Assembly: GCA_023444095.1 (NCBI GenBank) | Contig: JAEZRP010000022.1 | Coordinates: forward strand, 310,001 to 374,000 | Direction: 5' to 3' | Length of the DNA: 64,000 nt | Source of the DNA: Bacillota bacterium | GTDB lineage: Bacteria; Bacillota; Clostridia; Christensenellales; Aristaeellaceae | In this document: in pieces, positions 17,252 to 26,772 of the stretch | Numbering within the stretch: the stretch's first letter is position 1 | Layout: each line of letters opens with the position of its first letter | Notes under the pieces: model-generated | Told to the model about the DNA's origin: nothing | The model's database searches: none | Seen by the model: only the letters and a program-made list of their open reading frames with translations | Program-made: the position numbers and the translations under genes

Positions 17252-20200
17252 CTAGATCCGTACGCTCCCCTCGTATACGAGGCTTGCGCCGCCGGTCAGG
17301 ATGACGTTCCCGTCGGGGGCGTAGCGCACCATGAGGTCGCCGCCGAGGAGCTTGACGGTGACGGTGGTATCGGGCCTGCAGTAGCCGAGCTCGACCGCCG
17401 CGACGACCGCCGCGCACGCGCCGGAGCCGCAGGCCTGGGTCTCGCCGCTTCCGCGCTCCCAGACGCGCATGGTGAGGACGGACTCGTTCACCACGCGCAC
17501 GAACTCGGTGTTCACGCGCGCGGGGAACATGGGGTGCTTCTCGAAGCGCGGTCCGATGTCCGCGACGTCGAGGGTATCCACGTCGTCCAGGAACACCACG
17601 CAGTGCGGGTTCCCGAGCGAGAGGCAGGTGACGCGGTACTCCCGCCCGCCGATCGTGACGGGCTCGTCGACGACGCGCTCCCTTCGGGACCGAACGGGCA
17701 CGCGCTCGGGCGCGAACACGGCCTTTCCGAGCCCGACGTTCACGGAGCCCGTCTCGCCGTCGATGGTCACGAGCCGCAGCCGCCGGACGCCGACGGCGGT
17801 CTCCACGTCGATGATGTCCTTTCGGACGATCCGGTTGTCGTAGAGGTACTTGCCCACGTACCTGAGGCAGTTCGCGGCCATGAGGCCCTCGCTGCCGTCG
17901 CGGTTGAACATCCGCATCCTGGCGTCCGCCGCCCTGGACGCCTCGATGAGCGCGATGCCGTCCGCGCCGACGCCCCTGTGCCGGTCGCAGAGCTGGAGCG
18001 CCAAAGACTCCGGGCACTGGATCCCGCCCGCGCGGTTGTCGAGCAGAATGTAATCGTTGCCGAGGTCCTGCATCTTCACGAAGTCGAGCTTCTGGCGCTC
18101 CTTGCGCATGTGGCAGATGTCCACAAGCTCCGTGTTGTTGGTGTTGTAGCGGCCCGCGATCACGTCCGCCATGGCGTTCGCGGTGTCCATGGAGGTGAAG
18201 CACGCGATGGAGTGGTTGAGCGCGCGCCGGTTGAGCGCCGCGAACTCCTCCACGGTGGAATCGTAGAACGCGCCGGTATAGACGATGAATGTGATCTTCC
18301 CCGCCTCGATAAGCTCCTTGGCGTCGTCCGAGGTTCCGATGTCCCCGATCTCGGTCACCTCGATGCCGAGTGACCGGATGGTCTGCGCCGTCCCGGAGGT
18401 CGCGTACATCCTGATCTTGCGGTCGTGCAGCTTCTTCGCGAGGTGCACGAGCTCGTAGTGCTCGTGTTCGTCGATGGAGATGATGATCCCCGGCTCGTGG
18501 CCCGGATCGCTCGTCGGCACGCGGATGCCTGCCGCGCGCAGCCCCTTGAAGAGCGCCTCGGGGAGCGAGCGGCCCACGCCCAGCACCTCGCCGGTCGATT
18601 TCATCTCCGGGCCGAGCATGGCGTTCGCGCCGGTGAGCTTCTCGAAGGAGAAGACGGGGACCTTGACGGCGTAGTAGGGCGGCGCCTTGTGAAGCCCCGT
18701 GCCGCAGCCGATGTCCCGAAGCTTCTCGCCGAGCATCACGCGCGAGGCGATGTCGACCATCGGGACGCCCGTCACCTTGCTGATGTAAGGGATGGTGCGC
18801 GAGGCGCGGGGGTTTACCTCGATCACGTACAGTTCGTTTCGCCAGATGAGGTACTGGATGTTCACAAGCCCCTTGGTGCCCAGCGCCTTCGCGAGCTTGA
18901 TGGAGTTGTCGATGACGATCTTGAGCATGGCGTCGTCGAGGCTGTAGGGGGGATAGACCGCAATGGAATCGCCGGAGTGAACGCCCGCGCGCTCGATGTG
19001 CTCCATGACGCCGGGGATCAGAACGTCCTCGCCGTCCGAGATGCAGTCCACTTCGAGCTCCGGACCCATCATATACTTGTCGACCAGCACCGGATTGTCG
19101 ATGCCGCCCTCGAGGATCACATTCATGTACCCGCGCACATCCTCGTCCGCATGCGCGATGCGCATGTTCTGGCCGCCGATGACGTAGCTCGGCCGGAGGA
19201 GCACCGGGTACCCCAGCTCGTTTCCGGCCCGCAGCGCCTCGTCCATGGTCCTGACGCCGCGCCCCGCCGGGCGGCGGATGCCCATGCTCTCCAGGAGCGC
19301 GTCGAAGCGCGCGCGGTCCTCCGCGACGTCGATCCCCTCGGCAGAGGTGCCGAAGATCGGGATGCCGTGCTCGTCGAGCGTCTTTGTGAGCTTGATGGCC
19401 GTCTGCCCGCCGAAGGCCACCACGACGCCCTCGGGCTTCTCGCAGTCGATGATGCGCAGAACGTCCTCGCCGGTCAGAGGCTCGAAGTAGAGCTTGTCGG
19501 CGGTGTCGTAATCGGTCGAAACGGTCTCGGGGTTGTTGTTGACGATGATGACCTCGTAGCCCAGCTCGCGCAGCGTGTACACGCAGTGGACGGACGAATA
19601 GTCGAACTCGATGCCCTGACCGATGCGGATCGGCCCGGACCCAAGCACCAATATTTTCTTTTTCCCGGACTTTTTGAACGCGCGCGCCTCACAGGCGCCG
19701 CCGAACACCTCGTAGAAGTAGGGCGTCACGGCGTCGAACTCCGCCGCGCAGGTGTCGACCATGCGGTAGGAGGACTGAACCGCGGGCAGATCCTTCACGC
19801 CCGAGATGCGCGAAATGGAGCGGTCGAGGTAGCCGAGCTTCTTCGCCTTCCAGTAAAGCGCGTCGGTCATCGGGCCTTTGGAAAGCTCCGCCTCGAAGTC
19901 CGCGAGGTTCTGAAGCTTTTTCAGAAACCACAAATCGATCAGTGTCAGATCGTGAAGCTCCTCGATCGTGTGCCCCGCCTTGATCGCCTCGAAGAGGTGG
20001 AAAAGCCGCATGTCGTCGCACCTTTGGATGCGCGCGATCACGTCCTCGCCGGAGTTGTCCTGGCGGTTGAGCGTGTCGAGCGAGATCTCCGCGCCGCGCA
20101 CGGCCTTCATGATCGCCATCTCGAAGGTCGGGGCGATGGACATCACCTCGCCCGTCGCCTTCATTTGCGTGCCGAGCTTGCGGTTCGCGTGCGCGAACTT

Positions 20201-21289
20201 GTCAAACGGCCAGCGCGGGAGCTTGACGACCACGTAGTCGAGCGCGGGCTCGAAGCAGGCGCAGGTCTTTCCGGTGATCTCGTTTTGGATCTCATCGAGG
20301 GTCAGCCCCAACGCGATCTGCGCCGCGACCTTCGCGATGGGATAGCCCGTCGCCTTGCTCGCGAGCGCCGAGGAGCGGGACACGCGGGGGTTTACCTCGA
20401 TGACCGCGTACTCGAAGGAATCGGGGTTGAGCGCGAACTGGCAGTTGCAGCCGCCGATGACATTGAGTCCGTTGATGATCCTGAGGGCCGCCGTCCGAAG
20501 CATCTGATACTCTTTGTTTGAGAGCGTGACGGCGGGCGCGATGACGATGGAGTCCCCGGTGTGGACGCCCACGGGATCGAAGTTCTCCATGGAGCAAACG
20601 GCGATGGAGTTGCCCGCCGCGTCGCGCACGACCTCGAACTCGATCTCCTTCCAGCCGTAGATGTACCTTTCGACCAGGATCTGGCGGATGGGCGAGGTGT
20701 CGAGGCCCGTCGCCGCGATCTGGGAAAGCTCCTCGGGCGCGTACGCCACGCCGCCGCCCGCGCCGCCGAGTGTAAACGCCGGGCGCACGATGACGGGATA
20801 GCCGATCTCGTCCGCGATCCGAAGCGATGTCGGAACGTCGTTCGCGATGGCCGAAGGAATCGTCGGCTGGCCGAGCTCGTCCATGGTGTCCTTGAAAAGC
20901 TGCCTGTCCTCGGCCTTGTCGATGGCCTTCGCGTCGGTTCCGAGGAGCTTCACGCCCATCCTCTCGAAGTAGCCCTCCTTGTCGAGCTTCATCGCGAGGG
21001 TCAGCCCGCTCTGGCCGCCGAACCCGGCGAGCAGCCCGTCCGGGCGCTCCTTCTCGATCACGCGCTTGATGGTCTCCGTGGACAGGGGCTCGAGGTAGAT
21101 TTCGTCCGCGAGCGCCTGATCGGTCATGATCGTCGCGGGGTTGGAGTTGACGAGCACCACGTTGATGCCGCGATTTTTGAGCACGCGGCACGCCTGCGTG
21201 CCCGCGTAGTCGAACTCCGCGGCCTGGCCGATCACGATGGGGCCGGAGCCGATCACGAGCACCTTTTTGATTCCCTCAATCAGCGGCAT
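17252..21289 (-). CDS. carB: carbamoyl-phosphate synthase large subunit fused to a DapF-like domain
   Basis: 1345 aa in one open frame. Residues 1-1060 are a complete CarB: two ATP-grasp halves (KKVLVIGSGPIVIGQAAEFDYAG and KKILVLGSGPIRIGQGIEFDY) plus the C-terminal MGS-like allosteric domain. It makes carbamoyl phosphate for arginine and pyrimidines. From about residue 1061 a full-length diaminopimelate-epimerase fold follows (KMQDLGNDYILLDN, HRGVGADGIALIE, ERGSGETQACGSGAC). The internal ATG at 18109 lacks a nearby ribosome site, so this is read as a true fusion. Of the two DapF cysteines, the C-terminal one (ACGSGAC) is present. The other site reads ANCLRYVGKYLYD, with Tyr where family members have Cys. 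The start abuts the carA stop. Confidence 0.9.
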   Translation of the reverse strand: MPLIEGIKKVLVIGSGPIVIGQAAEFDYAGTQACRVLKNRGINVVLVNSNPATIMTDQALADEIYLEPLSTETIKRVIEKERPDGLLAGFGGQSGLTLAMKLDKEGYFERMGVKLLGTDAKAIDKAEDRQLFKDTMDELGQPTIPSAIANDVPTSLRIADEIGYPVIVRPAFTLGGAGGGVAYAPEELSQIAATGLDTSPIRQILVERYIYGWKEIEFEVVRDAAGNSIAVCSMENFDPVGVHTGDSIVIAPAVTLSNKEYQMLRTAALRIINGLNVIGGCNCQFALNPDSFEYAVIEVNPRVSRSSALASKATGYPIAKVAAQIALGLTLDEIQNEITGKTCACFEPALDYVVVKLPRWPFDKFAHANRKLGTQMKATGEVMSIAPTFEMAIMKAVRGAEISLDTLNRQDNSGEDVIARIQRCDDMRLFHLFEAIKAGHTIEELHDLTLIDLWFLKKLQNLADFEAELSKGPMTDALYWKAKKLGYLDRSISRISGVKDLPAVQSSYRMVDTCAAEFDAVTPYFYEVFGGACEARAFKKSGKKKILVLGSGPIRIGQGIEFDYSSVHCVYTLRELGYEVIIVNNNPETVSTDYDTADKLYFEPLTGEDVLRIIDCEKPEGVVVAFGGQTAIKLTKTLDEHGIPIFGTSAEGIDVAEDRARFDALLESMGIRRPAGRGVRTMDEALRAGNELGYPVLLRPSYVIGGQNMRIAHADEDVRGYMNVILEGGIDNPVLVDKYMMGPELEVDCISDGEDVLIPGVMEHIERAGVHSGDSIAVYPPYSLDDAMLKIVIDNSIKLAKALGTKGLVNIQYLIWRNELYVIEVNPRASRTIPYISKVTGVPMVDIASRVMLGEKLRDIGCGTGLHKAPPYYAVKVPVFSFEKLTGANAMLGPEMKSTGEVLGVGRSLPEALFKGLRAAGIRVPTSDPGHEPGIIISIDEHEHYELVHLAKKLHDRKIRMYATSGTAQTIRSLGIEVTEIGDIGTSDDAKELIEAGKITFIVYTGAFYDSTVEEFAALNRRALNHSIACFTSMDTANAMADVIAGRYNTNNTELVDICHMRKERQKLDFVKMQDLGNDYILLDNRAGGIQCPESLALQLCDRHRGVGADGIALIEASRAADARMRMFNRDGSEGLMAANCLRYVGKYLYDNRIVRKDIIDVETAVGVRRLRLVTIDGETGSVNVGLGKAVFAPERVPVRSRRERVVDEPVTIGGREYRVTCLSLGNPHCVVFLDDVDTLDVADIGPRFEKHPMFPARVNTEFVRVVNESVLTMRVWERGSGETQACGSGACAAVVAAVELGYCRPDTTVTVKLLGGDLMVRYAPDGNVILTGGASLVYEGSVRI

Positions 21290-22351
21290 TTACTTTCCCT
21301 CCATGAGCGAGATGAACCGGTCAAAGAGAAACTCCGTGTCCTCGGGGCCCGCGCACGCCTCGGGGTGGAACTGCACCGTGAAGGCGGATTTGTCCGGGTA
21401 ATCGACGCCCTCGCAGGTCCCGTCGTTGGCGTTCACGTAGCGCAGAACGCCCTTCCCCGCGAGCGTCTCGGGCAGCACCGCGTAGCCGTGGTTTTGGCTG
21501 GTGATATAGGTGCGCCCGGTTTCGAGGTCCTTCACCGGCTGGTTCGCGCCCCGGTGCCCGAAGGGCAGCTTGTCCGTCTTCGCGCCCATGGCGAGCGCGA
21601 GCAGCTGGTGCCCGAGGCAGATGCCGAAGATGGGCTTTTTGCCGACCATCTTTCGAAGCTCCGATATGATTTCCGCGTTGTCCGCCGGGTCGCCCGGGCC
21701 GTTTGTGAGCATGATCCCGTCCGGGTTCGCGGCGAGGACATCCCCGGCCTTCGCGTCGAACGGGTAGATCGTGACCGCGCAGCCCCGCTTCGCGAGCTCG
21801 CGCGCGATGTTGCGCTTCGCGCCGTAGTCGATGAGGGCAACCCTGTGCTTCTCGGTCCCCTCGGCGGGCAGGAAGCCCGCTTCGCGGGTGCTCACGGACG
21901 CGACGGAGTTCTCCACGCGGTAGGCCCGGATCGCGGAGAGGTCGTCCGGCACCGCGCGCGCGATCATGGCGTTCATGGTGCCCGCGTCGCGCAGGATCCG
22001 GGTCACGTCGCGCGTCTCGATGCCGGAAAGCCCGGGGATGCCCCGCTCCTTCAGGAACCGGTCGAGCGCGTACTGGGTGCGGAAGTTCGAGGGGTAGTCG
22101 CAGTTTTCATGCACGATGTAGCCCAGCGCGGCGCACGCGCCCTCGAAGTCCTGCTCGATGACGCCGTAGTTGCCGATCAGGGGGAACGTCTGCATGATGA
22201 TCTGTCCGGCGTAGCTCGGGTCGGTCAGCGTCTCGAGGTAGCCGACCATGCCGGTGGTGAAAACCAGCTCGCCGATCGCGTCCGCCTCCGCGCCAAACCG
22301 CTCGCCCTCGAACACCATCCCGTTCGCGAGAATCAGGTAGCCCTTTTTCAT
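21290..22351 (-). CDS. carA: carbamoyl-phosphate synthase small (glutaminase) subunit
   Basis: 353 aa. Hydrolyses glutamine and channels ammonia to CarB. N-terminal CarA domain (MKKGYLILANGMVFEGERFG, then TTGMVGYLETLTDPSYAGQI) and a class I amidotransferase domain with the nucleophile Cys in GICLGHQLLALAMG and the His-x-Glu in QFHPEA. The start at 22351 follows GGAGG 12 nt upstream; an in-frame start at 22411 is less likely. The TAA stop directly abuts the carB ATG. Its own leader region separates it from the argF terminator. Confidence 0.94.
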   Translation of the reverse strand: MKKGYLILANGMVFEGERFGAEADAIGELVFTTGMVGYLETLTDPSYAGQIIMQTFPLIGNYGVIEQDFEGACAALGYIVHENCDYPSNFRTQYALDRFLKERGIPGLSGIETRDVTRILRDAGTMNAMIARAVPDDLSAIRAYRVENSVASVSTREAGFLPAEGTEKHRVALIDYGAKRNIARELAKRGCAVTIYPFDAKAGDVLAANPDGIMLTNGPGDPADNAEIISELRKMVGKKPIFGICLGHQLLALAMGAKTDKLPFGHRGANQPVKDLETGRTYITSQNHGYAVLPETLAGKGVLRYVNANDGTCEGVDYPDKSAFTVQFHPEACAGPEDTEFLFDRFISLMEGK

Positions 22352-22548
22352 AGATCGCAAAAACCTCCGTCTGTGTTCCTTGATATGAATGGAAGACTTT
22401 GTTTCGTCCAAAGCAGCGAGCGATTTTTTCGTTCCGCGCGGAGCTGGAGCGAGGCGTAGCGGCGCTACGTTGAGCGGAGAGCGACAAAGCGGAGCGAGAA
22501 AAGATCCGCTGCGACGACGAAATCAAGTTTGGAATTCGTATCATTCCA
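22352..22548 (-). other. carA leader region with inverted repeats
   Basis: About 200 bp without a gene. It holds an 8-bp-arm inverted repeat, TTTGGAAT / ATTCCAAA (22528-22550), a palindrome CGTAGC-GGC-GCTACG around 22455-22470, and smaller GCGGA/TCCGC pairs near 22485-22513. A leader-mediated control element for carAB is possible, but I cannot recognise a PyrR site or T-box. No clear promoter was found. Confidence 0.3.
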
Positions 22549-22576
22549 AAAAGAACGCCGCCCGTTCGAGGGCGGC
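22549..22576 (-). terminator. terminator after argF
   Basis: Stem GCCGCCC (22557-22563) with GGGCGGC (22570-22576); on the minus strand it runs into a TTTTT tract (complement of 22549-22553). It lies 18 nt beyond the argF stop and separates the arg operon from carAB. Confidence 0.75.
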
Positions 22577-22594
22577 GCCCTCGACGCCATGCCT

Positions 22595-23506
22595 TTAATC
22601 CTTCATGAGTCTGACCATGAGCGCCTTCTGCGCGTGCAGCCTGTTTTCCGCTTCGTCGAAGATTTCGCCCGCGTGGGCCTCAAAGACATCGGCCGTGATT
22701 TCCTCTCCCCTGTGCGCCGGGAGGCAATGCTGCACCATGCACTTGTCGTTTGTCAGCTCCATGAGCCGCTCGTTCACCTGATAGACGCCCTGGAACGCCG
22801 CGCGGCGCTTCGCCGCCTCCGATTCCTGGCCCATGGACGCCCAAACGTCGGTATAAACGACGTCCGCGCCCGCCGCCGCCTCATTGACATCGGCGGTGAG
22901 CGTGAAGCGCCCCGTTTCGGCCGCCCATTTCACGACCTCGGCCTTCGGCTCGTAGCCCGCGGGCGACGCGACGGCGACGCGCATGCCGGTCTTCAGGCCG
23001 CCCACGATCAGCGAGTTCGCCATGTTGTTGCCGTCGCCGATGTAGGCGAGCTTGAGGCCCTCAAGGGCGCCCTTCCTCTCGCGGATGGTCATGAGATCGG
23101 CAAGCGCCTGGCACGGATGGTAATCGTCCGTCAGCCCGTTGATGACCGGGATGGAGCCGTACTTCGCCAGATCCTCCACTTCCTTCTGCGCGAAGGTGCG
23201 GATCATGATGCCGTCGAGGTAGCGGGACAGAACGCGCGCCGTGTCCTCCACGGGCTCGCCGCGCCCGATCTGCAGATCGTTCGAGGAAAGGAAGAGCGCG
23301 TAGCCGCCCAACTCGTACATGCCCGCCTCGAAGGAGACGCGGGTGCGGGTGGAGCTCTTCTGAAAGATCATGCCGAGCTTCTTGCCCCTGAGGTGCGGAT
23401 GCGCGATGCCGTGCGCGCGCTCGTACTTGAGCTGGTCCGCGAGGTTCAGTATCTCGATGATCTCCTCGCCCGTGTAGTCCATCAGCTTCAGCAGATGCTT
23501 CGTCAT
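22595..23506 (-). CDS. argF: ornithine carbamoyltransferase
   Basis: 303 aa. Makes citrulline from ornithine and carbamoyl phosphate. Carbamoyl-phosphate site STRTRVSFE (about residues 52-60), ornithine-binding HCLPAHRGEEI near 263, and VYTDVWASMGQE are all present. Last gene of argCJBDF, overlapping argD by 4 nt and followed by a terminator. The substrate is made by the CarAB enzyme encoded just downstream. argG and argH are not in the window. Confidence 0.95.
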   Translation of the reverse strand: MTKHLLKLMDYTGEEIIEILNLADQLKYERAHGIAHPHLRGKKLGMIFQKSSTRTRVSFEAGMYELGGYALFLSSNDLQIGRGEPVEDTARVLSRYLDGIMIRTFAQKEVEDLAKYGSIPVINGLTDDYHPCQALADLMTIRERKGALEGLKLAYIGDGNNMANSLIVGGLKTGMRVAVASPAGYEPKAEVVKWAAETGRFTLTADVNEAAAGADVVYTDVWASMGQESEAAKRRAAFQGVYQVNERLMELTNDKCMVQHCLPAHRGEEITADVFEAHAGEIFDEAENRLHAQKALMVRLMKD

Positions 23507-24666
23507 TTGAGCGCCTCCTTGAGGATTTCAATACCCTTCTGAAGATCGTCCCACGAGATCGTGAGCGGCGGAAGGAGCCGCACCTTGTTCTTCGCGGAGA
23601 GGAGCAGAACGCCGCCCGCGATGCAGCCCGCGATGACGTCCTTCGCGCTCTTTTTCGTGGGCTCGACGCCCAGCATCAGCCCGAGGCCAGTCACCGAGCC
23701 GACGCCCTCCGCGCCGGAAAGTTCGCTGACGATAAAATCGGACTTCTTCTTCACGTCCTCCATGAGATCTTCGTCCAGCCGCGCGAGGATGGAAACCGCG
23801 CCCGCGCAGCTCACCGGATTCCCGCCGAAGGTCGAGCCGTGGGTGCCGGGGGTAAGGGTGTCCTTCACCCGCTCGCCCAGGAGGCAGACCCCGATGGGCA
23901 GCCCGCCGCCCAGACCCTTCGCCGTCGAGACGACGTCGGGCTGGAGGCCGTAGCGCATGTAGGCGTAGAGCGCGCCGCAGCGCCCGTTCCCGGTCTGCAC
24001 CTCGTCGACGAGGAGCAGCATGCCCTTCTCGCGGCAGAGCGCCTCGACGCCCTTCAAAAAGTCCGCGTCGAGCGCCACCACGCCGCCCTCGCCCTGCACG
24101 CACTCGAGCATGACCGCCGCGCACGGCGTCTCCTCGGCGAGCGCCCGGACGGACGCGAGGTCGTTGGGCTCCGCGTGCACGAAGCCGGGCGTGAACGGCC
24201 CGAAGTTCGTGTGGAAGGAGTCCTGACCCGTGGCGGAGATGGTCGCGATCGTGCGGCCGTGGAAGCTGTTTTTGAGGGTGATGATGGTATGGCGGCCCTC
24301 GCCATAGGCGTCGAGCGCCCACTTGCGCGCGGTCTTGATGGCGCACTCGTTGGCCTCCGCGCCGGAGTTCCCGAAAAAGACCTTCTTCATGCCGGTCTTC
24401 GCGCAAAGCATCTCGGCAAGCTCCGCCATGGGGCCCGTATAGTAGAGGTTCGAGGCGTGCGGCAGAAGGTCGAGTTGTTTTACGACCGCCTGTTTCCACA
24501 CCTCGTCCCCGACGCCAAATGCGTTGACGGCGATGCCGCTTCCGAGGTCTATGTATTCCTTGCCGTCCGAACCCACCAGGTGCGCGCCCTTTCCGCTCAC
24601 AAGCTCCACCGGAAAGCGGCTGTACGTGTTCGCGATATAAGCCTGATCCTTCTCCGATACGCGCAT
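23503..24666 (-). CDS. argD: acetylornithine aminotransferase
   Basis: 387 aa, class III PLP aminotransferase. Converts N-acetylglutamate semialdehyde to N-acetylornithine. The PLP-lysine context STAKGLGGGLPIGV and the cofactor motif FFGNSGAEANECAIKTAR are clear, with LLVDEVQTGNGRCG. ATG at 24666 follows GGGGG at 7 nt. Operon member between argB and argF. Confidence 0.95.
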   Translation of the reverse strand: MRVSEKDQAYIANTYSRFPVELVSGKGAHLVGSDGKEYIDLGSGIAVNAFGVGDEVWKQAVVKQLDLLPHASNLYYTGPMAELAEMLCAKTGMKKVFFGNSGAEANECAIKTARKWALDAYGEGRHTIITLKNSFHGRTIATISATGQDSFHTNFGPFTPGFVHAEPNDLASVRALAEETPCAAVMLECVQGEGGVVALDADFLKGVEALCREKGMLLLVDEVQTGNGRCGALYAYMRYGLQPDVVSTAKGLGGGLPIGVCLLGERVKDTLTPGTHGSTFGGNPVSCAGAVSILARLDEDLMEDVKKKSDFIVSELSGAEGVGSVTGLGLMLGVEPTKKSAKDVIAGCIAGGVLLLSAKNKVRLLPPLTISWDDLQKGIEILKEALK

Positions 24667-24678
24667 GTCAATGCCCCC

Positions 24679-25524
24679 TCACTTGAACATGGTCCCGAGG
24701 CCCTCGTCGGTCAGCATCTCGATCAGAATCGAGTGCTTCACGCGCCCGTCGATGATGAACACCTTCTTGACGCCCCGCCGGATCGCCTCGATGCAGCAGT
24801 CGACCTTCGGGATCATGCCGCCGGAGATGACGCCCTGGTTGATGAGCCGCGGCACCTCGCTCACGTTGAGCGCATGGATGAGGGTCGACGCGTCGTTTTT
24901 GTCGTACAGAAGACCGGGGATGTCGGTCATCGAGATCATGCACTCCGCGCCGAGCGCGGCGGCGATCCGCGCGGCGGCGGTGTCCGCGTTGATGTTGTAG
25001 GAGTTCCCCTCGCCGTCGCAGCCGACGGTGGAGACGACCGGGATGTAGCCTTTGTCGAGTACGTCCGAGATGACCGCCGGGTTCACCTTCGTGATCTCGC
25101 CCACGTAGCCGAGCGCCGGGTCGAGGGGTTTGGATTCGATCATGTGCCCGTCCATGCCGCACAGCCCCACGGCCTTTCCGCCGTGGAGGTGCAGAAGGTT
25201 CACGAGGTTCTTGTTGATCTTTCCGCAGAGCACCATCTGGACGATCTCGACCGTCTCGAGGTCCGTGACGCGCAGCCCGTTCACGAACGCGGACTGTTTG
25301 CCGACCTTGGAAAGCATCTCCGTGATCTCGGGCCCGCCGCCGTGCACCAGAACGACCTTCACGCCGATCTGCTGAAGGAGCGTGATGTCCCCCATGACCG
25401 CGGTCTTCAGTTCCTCGGAGATCATGGCGTTGCCGCCGTATTTAATCACGACGACCTTGCCCGCATACTCCTGAATGTACGGAAGAGCCTGAACGAGAAC
25501 CTCCGCACGCTGTGGATTGTTCAT
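24679..25524 (-). CDS. argB: acetylglutamate kinase
   Basis: 281 aa, amino-acid kinase fold. Phosphorylates N-acetylglutamate. Glycine-rich KYGGNAM, substrate loop VLVHGGGPEI, and the nucleotide region SMTDIPGLLYDKND are present. Start is ATG at 25524 (MNNPQRAEVLVQALPY), preceded by GGGGGGTG at 7 nt; a GTG at 25533 overlaps that ribosome site. Usual length for the family. Probable arginine feedback target. Confidence 0.94.
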   Translation of the reverse strand: MNNPQRAEVLVQALPYIQEYAGKVVVIKYGGNAMISEELKTAVMGDITLLQQIGVKVVLVHGGGPEITEMLSKVGKQSAFVNGLRVTDLETVEIVQMVLCGKINKNLVNLLHLHGGKAVGLCGMDGHMIESKPLDPALGYVGEITKVNPAVISDVLDKGYIPVVSTVGCDGEGNSYNINADTAAARIAAALGAECMISMTDIPGLLYDKNDASTLIHALNVSEVPRLINQGVISGGMIPKVDCCIEAIRRGVKKVFIIDGRVKHSILIEMLTDEGLGTMFK

Positions 25525-25554
25525 ATTGTACACCCCCCAGGTTATATCTAACGG

Positions 25555-26772
25555 TCAGGTTCTGTAATCTCCGTTGATTTTAACGTAGTCGTAGGTGAGG
25601 TCGCAGCCGAAGGCGGTGGCGGTCTCCGCGCCGTCCTTCAAATCGACGAGGATCGTAATCTCGTCCTTCAAAAGAATTTCCTTGGCCTTCTCTTCCGAGA
25701 AATCCACGCCCGCGCCGTTTTCGCACACCAGAATCTCGCCCGCCGCGGATTGGAAGCGCACGTCGATCTTCTGAACGTCCACGTCCGCGCCGGCGTAGCC
25801 GATGGCGCACAGCACGCGCCCCCAGTTGGCGTCCGCGCCGAACATCGCCGCTTTGGTGAGCGACGAGCACACGACCGATTTTGACACCTTCTTCGCCGTG
25901 TCCCAGTCCTTCGCGCCCTTTGCCACGCATTCGATGAGCTTCGACGCGCCCTCGCCGTCCGCCGCGATCTTGCGGGAGAGGGAGCGCATCACGGCGTTGA
26001 GCGCCTCGCAGAAAACGTCGAATTCCGGGCCGGGTTTTTCAATCTCGGAGTTTCCCGCCATGCCGTTCGCGAGCACGCAGACCATGTCGTTTGTGGAGGT
26101 GTCGCCGTCGACCGAGATCATGTTAAACGTGGTCTCCGTCTCCTTCGAGAGCGCCTTCTGAAGCATTTCCGGGGAAATGGCGCAGTCGGTCGTGAGGTAG
26201 ACGAGCATGGTCGCCATGTTGGGGTGGATCATGCCGGAGCCCTTCGCGATGCCGCCGAGCCTGCACGACGCGCCGCCCAACTGAAATTCGACCGCCTCGC
26301 CCTTGTCCCTGGTGTCGGTGGTCATGATGGCGTGCATGGCGTCTGTGCCGTCCGGCGCGAGTGTCTTCGCGAGGTGCGGGATGCCGGCGGCGATCGGGGA
26401 AATGTCGAGCCTTTGGCCGATGACGCCGGTCGAGCCGACGACAACGTCCTTCGGGGAGATGGAGAGCGCCGCGCCCGCCAGCGCGCACATCTTCTGCGCG
26501 ACCTCGATGCCGTCCAGATTGCAGGTATTGGCGTTGCCGGAATTGCAGAGGATGGCCTGCGCCATGCCGTCCGCGAGGTTCTCCCTGCAGACGTAGAGCG
26601 GCGCGCCCTTCACGAGATTCTGGGTATAGACCGCGGCGGCCGCCGCGCGCTGCTCGGAATAAACGAGCGCGAGGTCGAGCTTGGATTTGTTGCGCCGGAT
26701 GCCGCAGTGCATGCCGGAGGCGAGAAAGCCCCTGGCGGCGCAGACGTTGCCGGATATGAATTGCATAATCAT
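25555..26772 (-). CDS. argJ: bifunctional glutamate N-acetyltransferase / ornithine acetyltransferase
   Basis: 405 aa. Recycles the acetyl group from acetylornithine to glutamate, so this organism uses the cyclic arginine pathway. The autocatalytic cleavage/nucleophile threonine lies in KGSGMIHPNMATMLVYLTTD (the T of ATM, about residue 190). It is translated as one chain and self-cleaves into alpha and beta subunits. ATG at 26772 overlaps the argC stop (ATGA); ATG at 26766 (MQFISGN) is an alternative with better spacing to AAGGAG. Confidence 0.95.
   Translation of the reverse strand: MIMQFISGNVCAARGFLASGMHCGIRRNKSKLDLALVYSEQRAAAAAVYTQNLVKGAPLYVCRENLADGMAQAILCNSGNANTCNLDGIEVAQKMCALAGAALSISPKDVVVGSTGVIGQRLDISPIAAGIPHLAKTLAPDGTDAMHAIMTTDTRDKGEAVEFQLGGASCRLGGIAKGSGMIHPNMATMLVYLTTDCAISPEMLQKALSKETETTFNMISVDGDTSTNDMVCVLANGMAGNSEIEKPGPEFDVFCEALNAVMRSLSRKIAADGEGASKLIECVAKGAKDWDTAKKVSKSVVCSSLTKAAMFGADANWGRVLCAIGYAGADVDVQKIDVRFQSAAGEILVCENGAGVDFSEEKAKEILLKDEITILVDLKDGAETATAFGCDLTYDYVKINGDYRT

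Noticed and set aside
22416..22520. Possible riboswitch or T-box ahead of carA
   Set aside because: Several small inverted repeats are present but no T-box sequence, PyrR-type loop or riboswitch core could be recognised; kept only as a leader region.
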